Positions 17,738 to 26,242 are shown, numbered from the stretch's first letter. The stretch is DNA of 64,000 nucleotides from Nodularia sp034931045 (GCF_034931045.1 NZ_JAYGHH010000018.1:16722-80721); one strand, 5' to 3'. Numbers and translations: made by a program. Notes: generated by a model not told the origin, from the sequence alone.

Positions 17738-18625
17738 GTGTCGTTAAACTTTGAAGAAATTGCGATTGCTTTTACTAACTGTAATGGTGATGCTAAAGTC
17801 TCTTTTAAAGACTATTTGACTAATTTATATAAATCCAAAGAAGATTATGAAACAGGATTTATGATTTCAGATGTTAATAATTATATATTGACTGATATTG
17901 AAAAACTTTTATCTAAAGCAGTTTTAAATATTTGTGCTACTGACCATTTGATAAAACAAGGCTATTTTAGTTGGGGTTTTGTTACTTCATATTATGCTAA
18001 CTTCTTTTTAGTCCAAGGTTTAAATAGAACACAACTTAGCTTTACAACTTGGATCTCTAGGTCTGTAAATTGTCATGGTAAAGATTATCTCAAGAAAAAT
18101 ATCTATATAACATCTATTGCTAATTCAACAGATGAACATCAAAGACAGTTCCAACGATTCTTTGAAAATTTTAAGCATTTTAGAAATCGTAGTGGAATTG
18201 ATAGGTTTTGGAACATAGGAATTCAACGTTTTGAATTAGGAAATGAATCTGAAATAAGAAATAAAATTAATTACGAAATTAATCCCGATGCTTTTTATGA
18301 GCTAGATTTAGATATTCAAGATTTTAATAGAATTCTGCAAGAAAATGAAATATCTCCATTTAAGCAAGATAAACAAAAATCTAGAAAGATTAATTTTTCT
18401 CGCCAAAATTTAAAGTTAGCTATGGCAAGATTAAGGATGTTAACTTATATTTTAAATATTATTGCTATCAGAAATATAGAATATCAAAGTTATTATCAAA
18501 GGAACATGAAAAATAGATTAAAAGCTATTGAATTAAAATATCCTGATGTTAGCCAATGGATTCAGGAAGAATTTCAGAATTGGTTGATTTTTGACTCAGA
18601 ACTTGTAGACAAAGATGAAGTTTAA
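17738..18625 (+). CDS. Unknown partner of the DGQHR protein
   Basis: Protein of 295 residues starting with GTG; GGAG lies about 10 bases upstream, within the end of the preceding gene. I do not recognise the family. It appears all-helical, with aromatic-rich segments (SWGFVTSYYANFFLVQGLN near residue 77) resembling HEPN-type helices in style, but no clear R-x4-6-H motif is visible. A basic stretch NEISPFKQDKQKSRKINFSR lies near residue 200. Tight coupling to the DGQHR gene implies a joint function, perhaps as effector or specificity subunit. AT-rich, with no HIP1 site seen. Confidence 0.65.
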   Translation: MSLNFEEIAIAFTNCNGDAKVSFKDYLTNLYKSKEDYETGFMISDVNNYILTDIEKLLSKAVLNICATDHLIKQGYFSWGFVTSYYANFFLVQGLNRTQLSFTTWISRSVNCHGKDYLKKNIYITSIANSTDEHQRQFQRFFENFKHFRNRSGIDRFWNIGIQRFELGNESEIRNKINYEINPDAFYELDLDIQDFNRILQENEISPFKQDKQKSRKINFSRQNLKLAMARLRMLTYILNIIAIRNIEYQSYYQRNMKNRLKAIELKYPDVSQWIQEEFQNWLIFDSELVDKDEV

Positions 18626-18635
18626 TACAAAATCC

Positions 18636-18866
18636 TCATATTTTTGCTTGAGTTTGGTCAACAGAAATCACCTTAGCTAACTCTACATTGTTTTTCCCTT
18701 GAGCAAATTCTTCTTTAAAACCAGAAATTTTCAATCATTCAGCCGTTGCATCACTATCTTTTCTGTCTGCTAAGTAAGCCAAAAAATCAGTAGCCGCTAA
18801 TAGTCTTTCGGGTGAGAGTTGATCAACATATTCTTTGAGTTGTTGACGAATTTCTACTGTATTCAT
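18636..18866 (-). pseudogene. Antitoxin-like small gene broken by an in-frame stop
   Basis: Starting at an ATG at 18866, the minus strand reads NTVEIRQQLKEYVDQLSPE and then RLLAATDFLAYLADRKDSDATAE, hits TGA at codon 44, then continues in the same frame with LKISGFKEEFAQGKNNVELAK to a stop at 18636. This is the layout of a common cyanobacterial antitoxin-like protein of about 75 residues. A single base change would restore the frame. No toxin gene lies next to it. Confidence 0.6.
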
Positions 18867-19083
18867 AAAAAACTCTCTGAGATTTTGTTACAATTATAGC
18901 GCAAATCCCTTTGCTAGTAGGGTTTGTGGGAGGCGAGTTCGTTCTTTGAGCTATGATCAATCTGGCTCTCATGATGGATTCGCTAGACTACACTAGGAAC
19001 CTGTTAATTTTATTTGGTTGTCCGGTGAGTCTATTTATCAGATAAAATAATTAATTTGTCCGTTGCATCACCTTTTTTTATAT

Positions 19084-19404
19084 ATGTCCAACACTTACAC
19101 CGTTGAAATTAACCACCAAGGCAAAATTTATACTTTACAAGTTCCTGAAGATGAAACTATCTTATCAGTGGCTGAAATTGCTGGTTTAGGTTTTCCCAAT
19201 TCTTGTAATGCAGGAGTTTGTACAACTTGCGCTGGTCTAATTACTGAGGGAACTGTAGACCAATCTGATTGTATGGGCGTTAGTTCTGAACTGCAACAAC
19301 AAGGTTATGCTTTGCTTTGTGTTTCTTATCCCCGTTCTGATTTGAAAATTGAAACCGAAAAGGAAGATATCGTTTATCAATTGCAATTTGGTAAAGACCA
19401 ATAA
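19084..19404 (+). CDS. Plant-type [2Fe-2S] ferredoxin
   Basis: Protein of 106 residues from the ATG at 19084. The cluster ligands are Cys41, Cys46, Cys49 (CNAGVCTTC) and Cys79 (LLCVSY), matching the C-x4-C-x2-C-x29-C spacing of photosynthetic-type ferredoxins. These soluble proteins carry electrons from photosystem I or other donors to reductases. The loop region differs from PetF1, with CNAGVCTTC in place of the common CRAGACSTC, so it is likely one of the minor paralogues. It lies upstream of a small conserved gene and the DUF3326 gene. Confidence 0.9.
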   Translation: MSNTYTVEINHQGKIYTLQVPEDETILSVAEIAGLGFPNSCNAGVCTTCAGLITEGTVDQSDCMGVSSELQQQGYALLCVSYPRSDLKIETEKEDIVYQLQFGKDQ

Positions 19405-19497
19405 TCAGTTGTCAGTTATCGGTAATCATAAGTTATTTGATAACTGGTAACTAATATCAGTTATTCTAGAAACTGGAAATATAAAGGACTTACTGCC

Positions 19498-19686
19498 ATG
19501 ACTACTCATTTTATTACCGCAGAAGTTGATTTGCAAGAAACTCCGACTGAGTTGGAAAAGGCAATTGAAGCTGAATTGCAAAAGCAGGGTGAACCTCTTC
19601 GTTGGGCGATTACCTCTGTAGATGAAGCACAGCAAAAGGTGGCTGTTGAAGCTGTTGTGACATTGGATTCTGCATCAGTCGAGTGA
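19498..19686 (+). CDS. Small conserved cyanobacterial protein
   Basis: Protein of 62 residues (MTTHFITAEVDLQETP to VTLDSASVE) with alternating strand-helix-strand character. AAGGA lies before the ATG. Its stop overlaps the GTG start of the DUF3326 gene by four bases, so the two are translationally coupled. No function is known to me. Confidence 0.7.
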   Translation: MTTHFITAEVDLQETPTELEKAIEAELQKQGEPLRWAITSVDEAQQKVAVEAVVTLDSASVE

Positions 19687-20750
19687 ATCAACGTCCTTAT
19701 ACAGCGATTTTAATTATACCTACTGGGGTGGGGGCAGCGATTGGCGGTTATGCTGGTGATGCTTTGCCTGTAGCTAAGGTTATATCACAGGTGTGCGATC
19801 GCCTGATCACTCATCCCAATGTTCTTAATGGTGCTAGTTTGTATTGGAACCTCCCTAACACTCTTTATGTGGAAGGTTACGGACTTGATAAATTTGCCTC
19901 TGGTTGCTGGGGTTTACGCCCGGTGCGGAATAATAAAATCGGGTTGCTTTTAGACCAGGGGATTGAACCAGAATTACAACTGCGACACCTCCAAGCAGCC
20001 GACGCAGCTAGGGCTACCCTTGGTTTAACTCTCACAGATTATGTAGTGACTGATGCACCATTAAACGTAGAATTACGCACCTCAGCATCAGGGGCAAGTT
20101 GGGGAACAATTGGCAACCCAGACAGTTTACTCAGGGCGGCGGAAATATTAATTAACAAAGCTGGGGCAGAAGCGATCGCAGTTGTCGCCCGTTTCCCCGA
20201 TAATATGGATGAAGCCGCAGTACAAAATTATCGTCAAGGTCAAGGGGTAGACCCTCTAGCGGGTGCAGAAGCCGTAATTAGCCATTTAATCGTCCGCACC
20301 TTCCAAATTCCCTGCGCCCATTCTCCAGCCTTAGCCAGCGCCCCCCCAGAACCGAATTTGTCGCCTCGTTCGGCTGCGGAAGAATTAGGTTATACTTTTC
20401 TACCATGTGTCCTTGTGGGCTTGAGTCGCGCCCCACAATTTATTATAAATAAAGAGTCAATGACAGCTTTCGCCGATGATATTTGGGCAGATCAAGTGGA
20501 TTGTGCGATCGCACCTGCAAATGCTTGTGGTAGTAGTGCCTTAATCAGTTTAAATCAAAAGCAATGCCAAATTATTACTGTAGCAGAAAATAAAACTCTC
20601 ATCCAAGTTCCCGCCCCAGCTTTAGGAATCACAGCTTTACAAGTAAACTCATATTTAGAAGCCGTAGGCGTATTAGTCGCCCACAAAGCAGGGATAAATC
20701 CCACCGCCCTCAGTCCTCAAATATCCTCATTAAAGCCAGTTATCATGTAG
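19683..20750 (+). CDS. DUF3326 domain-containing protein
   Basis: Protein of 355 residues starting with GTG inside the end of the previous gene. It begins TAILIIPTGVGAAIGGYAGDALPVAKVI, rich in Gly/Ala, and contains ASGASWGTIGNPDSLLRAAE and AIAPANACGSSALISL, which I associate with the DUF3326 family of cyanobacteria and plants. No biochemical function is established as far as I know. The overlap with the 62-residue gene and the preceding ferredoxin suggest one operon, perhaps redox-related (inference). Confidence 0.8.
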   Translation: MNQRPYTAILIIPTGVGAAIGGYAGDALPVAKVISQVCDRLITHPNVLNGASLYWNLPNTLYVEGYGLDKFASGCWGLRPVRNNKIGLLLDQGIEPELQLRHLQAADAARATLGLTLTDYVVTDAPLNVELRTSASGASWGTIGNPDSLLRAAEILINKAGAEAIAVVARFPDNMDEAAVQNYRQGQGVDPLAGAEAVISHLIVRTFQIPCAHSPALASAPPEPNLSPRSAAEELGYTFLPCVLVGLSRAPQFIINKESMTAFADDIWADQVDCAIAPANACGSSALISLNQKQCQIITVAENKTLIQVPAPALGITALQVNSYLEAVGVLVAHKAGINPTALSPQISSLKPVIM

Positions 20751-20771
20751 TTTATTCCCCTCCGACCCCTA

Positions 20772-20820
20772 CCCCCTGCCCCCTGCCCCCTGCCCCCTGC
20801 CCCCTGCCCCCTGCCCCCTG
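20772..20820 (+). repeat. Seven perfect copies of the heptamer CCCCCTG
   Basis: Exactly seven uninterrupted units, directly upstream of the CPBP gene. On the minus strand it reads as a G-rich tract of seven CAGGGGG units. Short tandemly repeated repetitive sequences of 7 bp are characteristic of heterocystous cyanobacteria. Confidence 0.95.
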
Positions 20821-20851
20821 CCCCTTCCCAGTCCCCATTCCTCAAAAAATC

Positions 20852-21448
20852 GTGGTTGAACAACAAAATCAAGAACCAGAAATTCCCTACTTGACACGTA
20901 CCCAAGTATTAGTAGCGATGGGAGTGACTGCAATCCTATTGTGGATAGTCGCTAGGGTATGGTTAACCTATGGCAATTTTTACTTATTAAGATGGTACTG
21001 GTCAGCACAAGATGTACTCTTAGGCTTAGGGCTAGGGTTAATCATCACTACCTTAAGTGGTTTAGCTTATCGATTTTACCCTGCCTACCGTCAAAGCGCA
21101 GACTATTATCTGGATATAGTGATCAAGCCTTTAGCCTTACCTGATTTAATTTGGTTGGGCTTACTCCCAGGATTAAGTGAAGAATTGTTATTCCGGGGTG
21201 TGATGCTGCCAGCTTTAGGCTTAGATAACATCGCGGTAATTGTATCTAGTCTCGCTTTTGGAATTTTGCATCTCAGTGGACCACAACAATGGCCTTATGT
21301 AGTGTGGGCAACTATTATTGGATTAATGTTGGGCTTTAGCGCCTTGTTAACTGGTAACTTGTTAGTGCCAATTGTAGCCCACATGATTACAAATTGGATT
21401 TCTGGCTGCTTCTGGAAGTTTCGCCAAATAAAAACCGCTCAAACGTGA
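20852..21448 (+). CDS. CPBP-family intramembrane metalloprotease (Abi/CaaX protease type)
   Basis: Protein of 198 residues starting with GTG. It has about five membrane helices and the family motifs: SEELLFRG with Glu110, Glu111 and Arg115; FGILH with His140; and HMITN with His177 and Asn181. These residues form the glutamate/metal active site of CPBP proteases, which cleave within or near membranes. The substrate is unknown. The gene start lies 31 bases after the CCCCCTG heptamer array. Confidence 0.85.
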   Translation: MVEQQNQEPEIPYLTRTQVLVAMGVTAILLWIVARVWLTYGNFYLLRWYWSAQDVLLGLGLGLIITTLSGLAYRFYPAYRQSADYYLDIVIKPLALPDLIWLGLLPGLSEELLFRGVMLPALGLDNIAVIVSSLAFGILHLSGPQQWPYVVWATIIGLMLGFSALLTGNLLVPIVAHMITNWISGCFWKFRQIKTAQT

Positions 21449-21455
21449 AAAATCA

Positions 21456-21475
21456 AGACGCGATTAATCGCGTCT
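21456..21475. terminator. Perfect 20-base palindrome between convergent genes
   Basis: agacgcgattaatcgcgtct is its own reverse complement and lies between the ends of the CPBP and purN genes, so it could act as a terminator in both directions. A variant occurs at 42732-42751, showing it is a dispersed repeat. Confidence 0.5.
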
Positions 21476-21490
21476 CTACAAAAATAATGG

Positions 21491-22150
21491 TTAAAATCTA
21501 AAATTGTTTGACTTTTGGGCTGCCAGTGCGATCGCTTGTGGTAAAATTCGATGTTCCTGAATTTGAATTCTGGCGTGCAGTGTTTCTGCTGTATCGTCTG
21601 GCAAAATCGGCACAGCCGCTTGAATTAATATGGGGCCGCTGTCTACTTCCAAACACACTAAATGTACTGTACAGCCAGTAATTTTGACTCCAGATGCTAA
21701 AGCCTGTTCTACAGCATTAATCCCTTTAAAACTAGGTAACAAACTGGGATGAATATTAATGATTCTATCTGTAAAGGCATCAATTAACACTGGTGTCACC
21801 AAACGCATCCAACCAGCCATAATTACCCAATCAACATCATATTGCTGCAAAGTCTTGACAATTTGCTGATCAAATGCTTCCCGGTGAATGTAATCGCGGT
21901 GATTTAATAATACAGCTTCCACACCCCGATTAGCTGCCCGGATGGGAGCTTTCGCTGTAGGGTTATTGTAAACTAAAACTTGAATTTGAGCATTTAGTTG
22001 CTCATCTGCGATCGCTTGGGCAATTGCTTCAAAATTACTGCCACTACCAGAAGCCATAATTCCCAGTTTTAAAGGAGTGCTTTGGTCAGATTGGCAATTA
22101 ATCATACTGGGAGCCACCAGGCTAACGGTAGAATCAGGGCGGAGAGTCAT
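21491..22150 (-). CDS. purN: Phosphoribosylglycinamide formyltransferase
   Basis: Protein of 219 residues; PurN transfers a formyl group from 10-formyltetrahydrofolate to GAR, the third step of purine synthesis. Motifs: LGIMASGSGSNFEAI (29-43, phosphoribosyl binding), INIHPSLLPSFKG with Asn132 and His134, and Asp170 in EVDSGPI, corresponding to the catalytic Asn-His-Asp set. It carries an N-terminal extension of about 27 residues over E. coli PurN, so the in-frame ATG at residue 16 is a possible alternative start. It diverges from the permease gene with only 24 bases between the two start codons. Confidence 0.93.
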   Translation of the reverse strand: MTLRPDSTVSLVAPSMINCQSDQSTPLKLGIMASGSGSNFEAIAQAIADEQLNAQIQVLVYNNPTAKAPIRAANRGVEAVLLNHRDYIHREAFDQQIVKTLQQYDVDWVIMAGWMRLVTPVLIDAFTDRIINIHPSLLPSFKGINAVEQALASGVKITGCTVHLVCLEVDSGPILIQAAVPILPDDTAETLHARIQIQEHRILPQAIALAAQKSNNFRF

Positions 22151-22174
22151 AACAGCAAAGAGGAAAAATTATAA

Positions 22175-23056
22175 ATGCCAAAAACAGATACCAAGTCCTG
22201 GTTAGATAATGATACATTTGCCGCTTGGACTTTTCTGTCCCCGGCACTGATTTTACTAAGTATCTTCATCATTTGGCCTATCGCTTATTTGTTCTACCTC
22301 AGTTTTACGGCTGGAAGTTTCACCTCATCAGGTACAACTTGGGTAGGCTTGAAAAATTATTGGCGCTTACTACTTACCCCAGATTTTTGGCAAGTCTTGG
22401 GTAACACTATTTATTTTACCGTTGCCACCGTGATTCCCAGCTTAGTTATTCCCTTGGGGTTAGCAGTATTATTAGACAAATCTCTCGCCTTCCGGGGACT
22501 GCTGCGGAGTGCCTATTTTCTCCCCTCAATAATTTCCTTAGTAGCGGCTGGTTTAGGCTTTCGCTGGCTATTTCAAACCGATGGACCCGCAAACGCATTT
22601 TTAAATTTATTTGGCATTGCATCCATTTCTTGGCTAGGAAGTACAGTTTGGGCGATGCCGGTACTGATTGTATTGAGTATTTGGAAGCAATTGGGTTTTA
22701 ATATGGTGGTATTCTTAGCAGGATTGCAAGCAATTCCCCCCAGTCGCTATGAAGCAGCAGAACTAGATGGGGCAAATACTTGGCAGCAGTTTTGGCACGT
22801 TACCTTGCCGGGGTTGCAACCTACAATGATATTTGCCATAGTCACCACAGCTATTTTTACCTTACGCAGTTTTGAACAGGTTTATGTAATTACAGGTGGT
22901 GGCCCCCTAAATTCTACCAATTTGCTGGTTTATTACATTTACCAAGAAGCTTTCGCTCAATTTGATTTTGGTTACGCCGCCGCCGCCGCCACAGTCCTGT
23001 TAGCCGTTACCTTAGTGTTTGTGTATTTGCAGTTACAAACTTGGGGGGATGAGTAA
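22175..23056 (+). CDS. Sugar ABC transporter permease (MalF/UgpA type)
   Basis: Protein of 293 residues with six membrane helices and the EAA loop EAAELDGANTWQQFWHVTLPG, which contacts the ATPase subunit. The N-terminal FLSPALILLSIFIIWPIAYLFYLSF helix is typical of carbohydrate-uptake class 1 permeases. No second permease, ATPase or binding protein is nearby, so the other subunits must be encoded elsewhere, as is common in cyanobacteria. GAGGA precedes the ATG. Confidence 0.9.
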   Translation: MPKTDTKSWLDNDTFAAWTFLSPALILLSIFIIWPIAYLFYLSFTAGSFTSSGTTWVGLKNYWRLLLTPDFWQVLGNTIYFTVATVIPSLVIPLGLAVLLDKSLAFRGLLRSAYFLPSIISLVAAGLGFRWLFQTDGPANAFLNLFGIASISWLGSTVWAMPVLIVLSIWKQLGFNMVVFLAGLQAIPPSRYEAAELDGANTWQQFWHVTLPGLQPTMIFAIVTTAIFTLRSFEQVYVITGGGPLNSTNLLVYYIYQEAFAQFDFGYAAAAATVLLAVTLVFVYLQLQTWGDE

Positions 23057-23135
23057 TAGACATCTGGTGAATCTAGTGAAGGAGATTAGAACATGGTTAA
23101 TTCCTGAAAGCCTTGAAGTAACCTGTTTTATCTTC

Positions 23136-23177
23136 CACTCAGCACTCAGCACTCAGCACTCAGCACTCAGCACTCAG
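23136..23177 (+). repeat. Six perfect copies of the heptamer CACTCAG
   Basis: Uninterrupted array that ends 9 bases before the GTG start of the HTH regulator. Related tgctgag/actcagca units occur near 55670 and 56574. Confidence 0.95.
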
Positions 23178-23186
23178 TATTAAGAC

Positions 23187-24326
23187 GTGGTAAAACAGGA
23201 CGAACTTCGCAACAAATTAAAACAAACAAGAATCCGTTTGGGTATGAGTCAGCAAGATTTAGCTAACTTCGCTGGCGTTACCCGGCAAACTATTAGCGGT
23301 GTTGAGTCGGGACAATATGCACCATCCACTACTATCGCCCTACGGTTGGCAAAAGCTTTGGGTTGTCAAGTGGAAGATTTATTTTGGTTAGAGCAAGATT
23401 TACCAGAAATAGCAGCCATACCAGCCTATAATGTGCCATTAGGTCAACGTCTGCGGCTAATTTTGGCTCAAGTTGGTAATCAATGGATTGCTCATCCTTT
23501 AATTGGTCAAGATGCTTTTCGTACAGAGATGATACCAGCTGATGGGGAAGGCGATCGCTTACCCGGTTCAAATACAATTCAAGTCCAATTACTAGACGAT
23601 CCCAGAAATCTGCATTCCACAGTAATTCTAGCAGGTTGTGCGCCGGCTTTATCCCTATGGGCGCGGGCTGCTGAACGTTGGCATCCTAATCTCAGAGTCC
23701 ACTGGACTTTAGATAACAGTATGACGGCATTGCATCGATTGCGCCGGGGAGAAGTTCACTTTGCAGGGATGCATCTATATGATCCCCAAACCGGAGAATA
23801 TAACACTCCTTTTGTGCGTTCCGTTCTCAAAGATACGGCAGCTGTATTAATTAACCTGGGCGTTTGGGAAGAGGGAATGCTGACTCAGCAGAATAATCCC
23901 CTGGGATTAAAAACTATTGCAGACTTAGCGCAACCAGGTATCACCATTGCCAACCGGGAAGCAGGTTCAGGAAGTCGCCAAGTATTAGAGCGATCGCTCC
24001 AAGATGCAAGTATACCATTTACAGCCGTCAAGGGATTTGATCAAATTGTCCACGGACATTTAGAAGTCGCCCAAGCAGTAGCCACCGGCAAAGTTTCATC
24101 CGGTATCAGCACCGCATCTGTAGCCGCAGCCTTCGGATTAGGATTCATCCCCTTACAACAGTCACGATACGATTTAGCAGTTCTCAAGTCCTACCTAGAT
24201 GAAGCCCCTGTACAAAAACTACTTGGCACTTTAGGACATCGGCGAGTACTCTCACAGCTAGAGGCAATAGGTGGTTATAATACCAGTCAAACTGGGGAAG
24301 TAGTCGCCACAATTGAACCTAGTAGT
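23187..24326 (+). CDS. XRE-type HTH regulator with periplasmic-binding-protein-like domain (3' end in assembly gap)
   Basis: GTG start. Residues 8-65 form a Xre/Cro-type helix-turn-helix (RIRLGMSQQDLANFAGVTRQTISGVESGQ). A PBP-like domain of the molybdate/substrate-sensing kind follows (TVILAGCAPALSLWARAAERWHP, REAGSGSRQVLERSL), as in the MopR-like or PBP_like group of one-component regulators. It probably binds a small ligand and DNA in the cytoplasm. The visible part ends near LEAIGGYNTSQTGEVV, where homologues finish, so the real stop lies in or just before the N run. A frame continuing past the gap encodes only repeat DNA and should not be trusted. Confidence 0.8.
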
Positions 24327-24461
24327 NNNNNNNNNNNNNNNNNNNNNNNNNNNNNNNNNNNNNNNNNNNNNNNNNNNNNNNNNNNNNNNNNNNNNNNNNN
24401 NNNNNNNNNNNNNNNNNNNNNNNNNNNNNNNNNNNNNNNNNNNNNNNNNNNNNNNNNNNNN
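24327..24461. other. Assembly gap (135 N)
   Basis: Undetermined bases that hide the end of the regulator gene. The right flank is a gtaattc heptamer array, so the gap was probably caused by repeats. Confidence 0.99.
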
Positions 24462-24497
24462 GTAATTCGTAATTCGTAATTCGTAGTTCGTAATTGG
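24462..24497 (+). repeat. Heptamer array gtaattc/gtagttc
   Basis: About five degenerate units after the gap; on the opposite strand they read as the aattacg units seen at 26243 and 61161. Confidence 0.8.
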
Positions 24498-24503
24498 TGA
24501 TTT

Positions 24504-25211
24504 TTAATTTTTTATCGGTTCTCCAAATAATTCTGGTAATAATTCCCTGGTTTCTTCCAGAGAATCCAAGACTCGATAAGCCAAACGCCTAATTTCAATA
24601 GATGGTTCTTCGATATCGGGAACCATAATGGGACACATTCCCGCCTGAAATGCTGCTTCCACACCCACAAATGAATCCTCAAAAACAACACACCGCACAG
24701 GCTCAATATTTATCCGGCGACTAGCTTCCAAAAAAATATCTGGTGCTGGTTTACCCTCAGCCACATTTTCACTCGTGACAATTGTCGTGAAATATTGATT
24801 AATCCCAGCATTTGTTAAACGTCGGATAGCTCTAGTTCGAGCCGTCCCCGTGGCTAATGCAATAATCACACCAAGGTCATTTAATCTAGACAGCAAATCT
24901 AATACCCCTGGTTTCATTGGTAGACCTTCTCGCAATTCTCGCTCATCACCAATTTCGATGCGTTGGACTGTCACAGACTTAAATGGAAGATCGTCTCCGT
25001 AAATTTTTTTGAGTAATTTTTCCCGCCATGCCAAGTCTCGCCCGACAAACTCCATATATAAATCGTCGTTCATAATATAGCCATGATCTTTCAGAGCCTG
25101 TTTCCAAGCCCATCGCGCAATACTTTCCGTATCAAACAGCAGACCATCCATATCAAAAATTACGGCTCGGTAACTTGATAACACATTCAATGCCTTGATG
25201 CTTGTCAACAT
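24504..25211 (-). CDS. HAD-superfamily hydrolase (beta-phosphoglucomutase/phosphatase-like)
   Basis: Protein of 235 residues. Motif I is VIFDMDGLLFDTES with the nucleophile and acid Asp pair; a helical cap follows; motif II is ALATGT; Lys in GKPAPDIFL is motif III; and CVVFEDSFVGVEAA is motif IV. This is the subgroup with a cap between motifs I and II (beta-PGM, phosphoglycolate and sugar-phosphate phosphatases). The exact substrate cannot be read from the sequence. A 14-residue lead precedes motif I, and the first ATG is accepted. Confidence 0.88.
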   Translation of the reverse strand: MLTSIKALNVLSSYRAVIFDMDGLLFDTESIARWAWKQALKDHGYIMNDDLYMEFVGRDLAWREKLLKKIYGDDLPFKSVTVQRIEIGDERELREGLPMKPGVLDLLSRLNDLGVIIALATGTARTRAIRRLTNAGINQYFTTIVTSENVAEGKPAPDIFLEASRRINIEPVRCVVFEDSFVGVEAAFQAGMCPIMVPDIEEPSIEIRRLAYRVLDSLEETRELLPELFGEPIKN

Positions 25212-25800
25212 TTACTTATTTAACTATGTTTCCACCGAGGAATAAATAGGGTTTCTGCTGAAGATAAAAATAAAATATAAAAAATAGTGGAAAATTGTTG
25301 TGTCGTTAACGATTTTATTGATATACTTGTTTCACAGGTAAAACAGAAAGACTCTTTTATTGTCGTGTTTGGATTGTTGCCTAACTCTTGCTGCTTAACA
25401 GCATAAAGTATTTCGTATACTTTAATACAACTTCTCTTAGAAAGCAAATCAAAAAATGCAGATGAGTTTGCTATCTATGATTTTAGTTTTTTGCTTATTT
25501 AGCAAAGATAGAAAATAAATAGATATAGCCTAGCCAAAATAAAAGAGCAGGGGAACATATTGGGCTTTAAGTCCCAGTGTTAAAATATATGTCTCTTAGA
25601 CTTGAATCAAATATATATTGAGTCTGTTGCAGCCATTAGTCAGAAAATTTATTTCTTAGCAGTTTTAGCAGCTTTATTTAGTTAAACCAATAGAAGAAAT
25701 GTGACAGCAATTTGTTGATATTGGTACTTGTTTAATAACAGTAGTAATGCTTGATTAATGGCGTTGCTCAACAAGGCATCTAATTATCTAAAAATAATTT
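25212..25800. other. Gene-poor AT-rich stretch
   Basis: No convincing gene. A 75-codon minus-strand frame here has unnatural composition and no ribosome site. A small hairpin gggctttaagtccc occurs near 25563. Confidence 0.5.
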
Positions 25801-25990
25801 GTAAATAGGGTTTGCTGNNNNNNNNNNNNNNNNNNNNNNNNNNNNNNNNNNNNNNNNNNNNNNNNNNNNNNNNNNNNNNNNNNNNNNNNNNNNNNNNNNN
25901 NNNNNNNNNNNNNNNNNNNNNNNNNNNNNNNNNNNNNNNNNNNNNNNNNNNNNNNNNNNNNNAGATTTCTTCAGCAAGCCCTAAATAAAT
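25801..25990. mobile_element. Possible MITE or IS remnant with terminal inverted repeats, interior unresolved (145 N)
   Basis: The left flank aaatagggtttgctg (25803-25817) and the right flank tcagcaagccctaaat (25971-25986) form an imperfect inverted repeat around the N run at 25818-25962. The same end sequences bound 56751-56973. The family name is unknown; assignment as a mobile element is inferred from the inverted ends and recurrence. Confidence 0.45.
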
Positions 25991-26048
25991 TTGTGAAGCC
26001 ACAAAAACTAGTTAGTTTTACACACAAGTCGTTGATTAAATGGGAGGA

Positions 26049-26174
26049 ATGATGATTGTACACTACCTTAATATGACATCGCTATTAATTAAAAACGCTG
26101 GACTATTAGTTTGGATGTCACCCTTTATGACTGGGTTAATAGAATCATGCAAGACAGTATTGCATAGTCTTTAA
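26049..26174 (+). CDS. Possible 41-residue small membrane peptide
   Basis: The ATG at 26049 (or the next codon) follows the strong ribosome site GGGAGG and opens MIVHYLNMTSLLIKNAG, then a hydrophobic stretch LLVWMSPFMTGLI, ending at 26174. A strong Shine-Dalgarno and a hydrophobic core make translation plausible, but no homologue is known to me and such short frames arise by chance. Confidence 0.25.
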   Translation: MMIVHYLNMTSLLIKNAGLLVWMSPFMTGLIESCKTVLHSL

Positions 26175-26202
26175 ATAAGAAACATTTCCCAGCGATATAA
26201 AA

Positions 26203-26221
26203 TCGGGGATTCAAACCCCGA
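26203..26221 (+). terminator. Short GC-rich hairpin
   Basis: tcgggg-attcaaa-ccccga forms a 6-bp stem with a 7-base loop after the small frame. No T-run follows, so it is only a weak terminator candidate. Confidence 0.3.
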
Positions 26222-26242
26222 CTGCAAAACAAGTTACCAAAT

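Noticed and set aside
24327..24479. Continuation of the HTH regulator past the N run
   Set aside because: The residues after the gap are encoded by gtaattc repeats; the protein's natural end is near the gap start.
25220..25447. A 75-codon minus-strand frame
   Set aside because: No ribosome site, no recognisable family and Ser/Thr/Phe-rich composition typical of chance frames in AT-rich DNA.
26203..26221. T-arm-like hairpin cggggattcaaaccccg suggesting a tRNA
   Set aside because: No anticodon arm, D-arm or acceptor stem is found around it, and the first loop base is not T.
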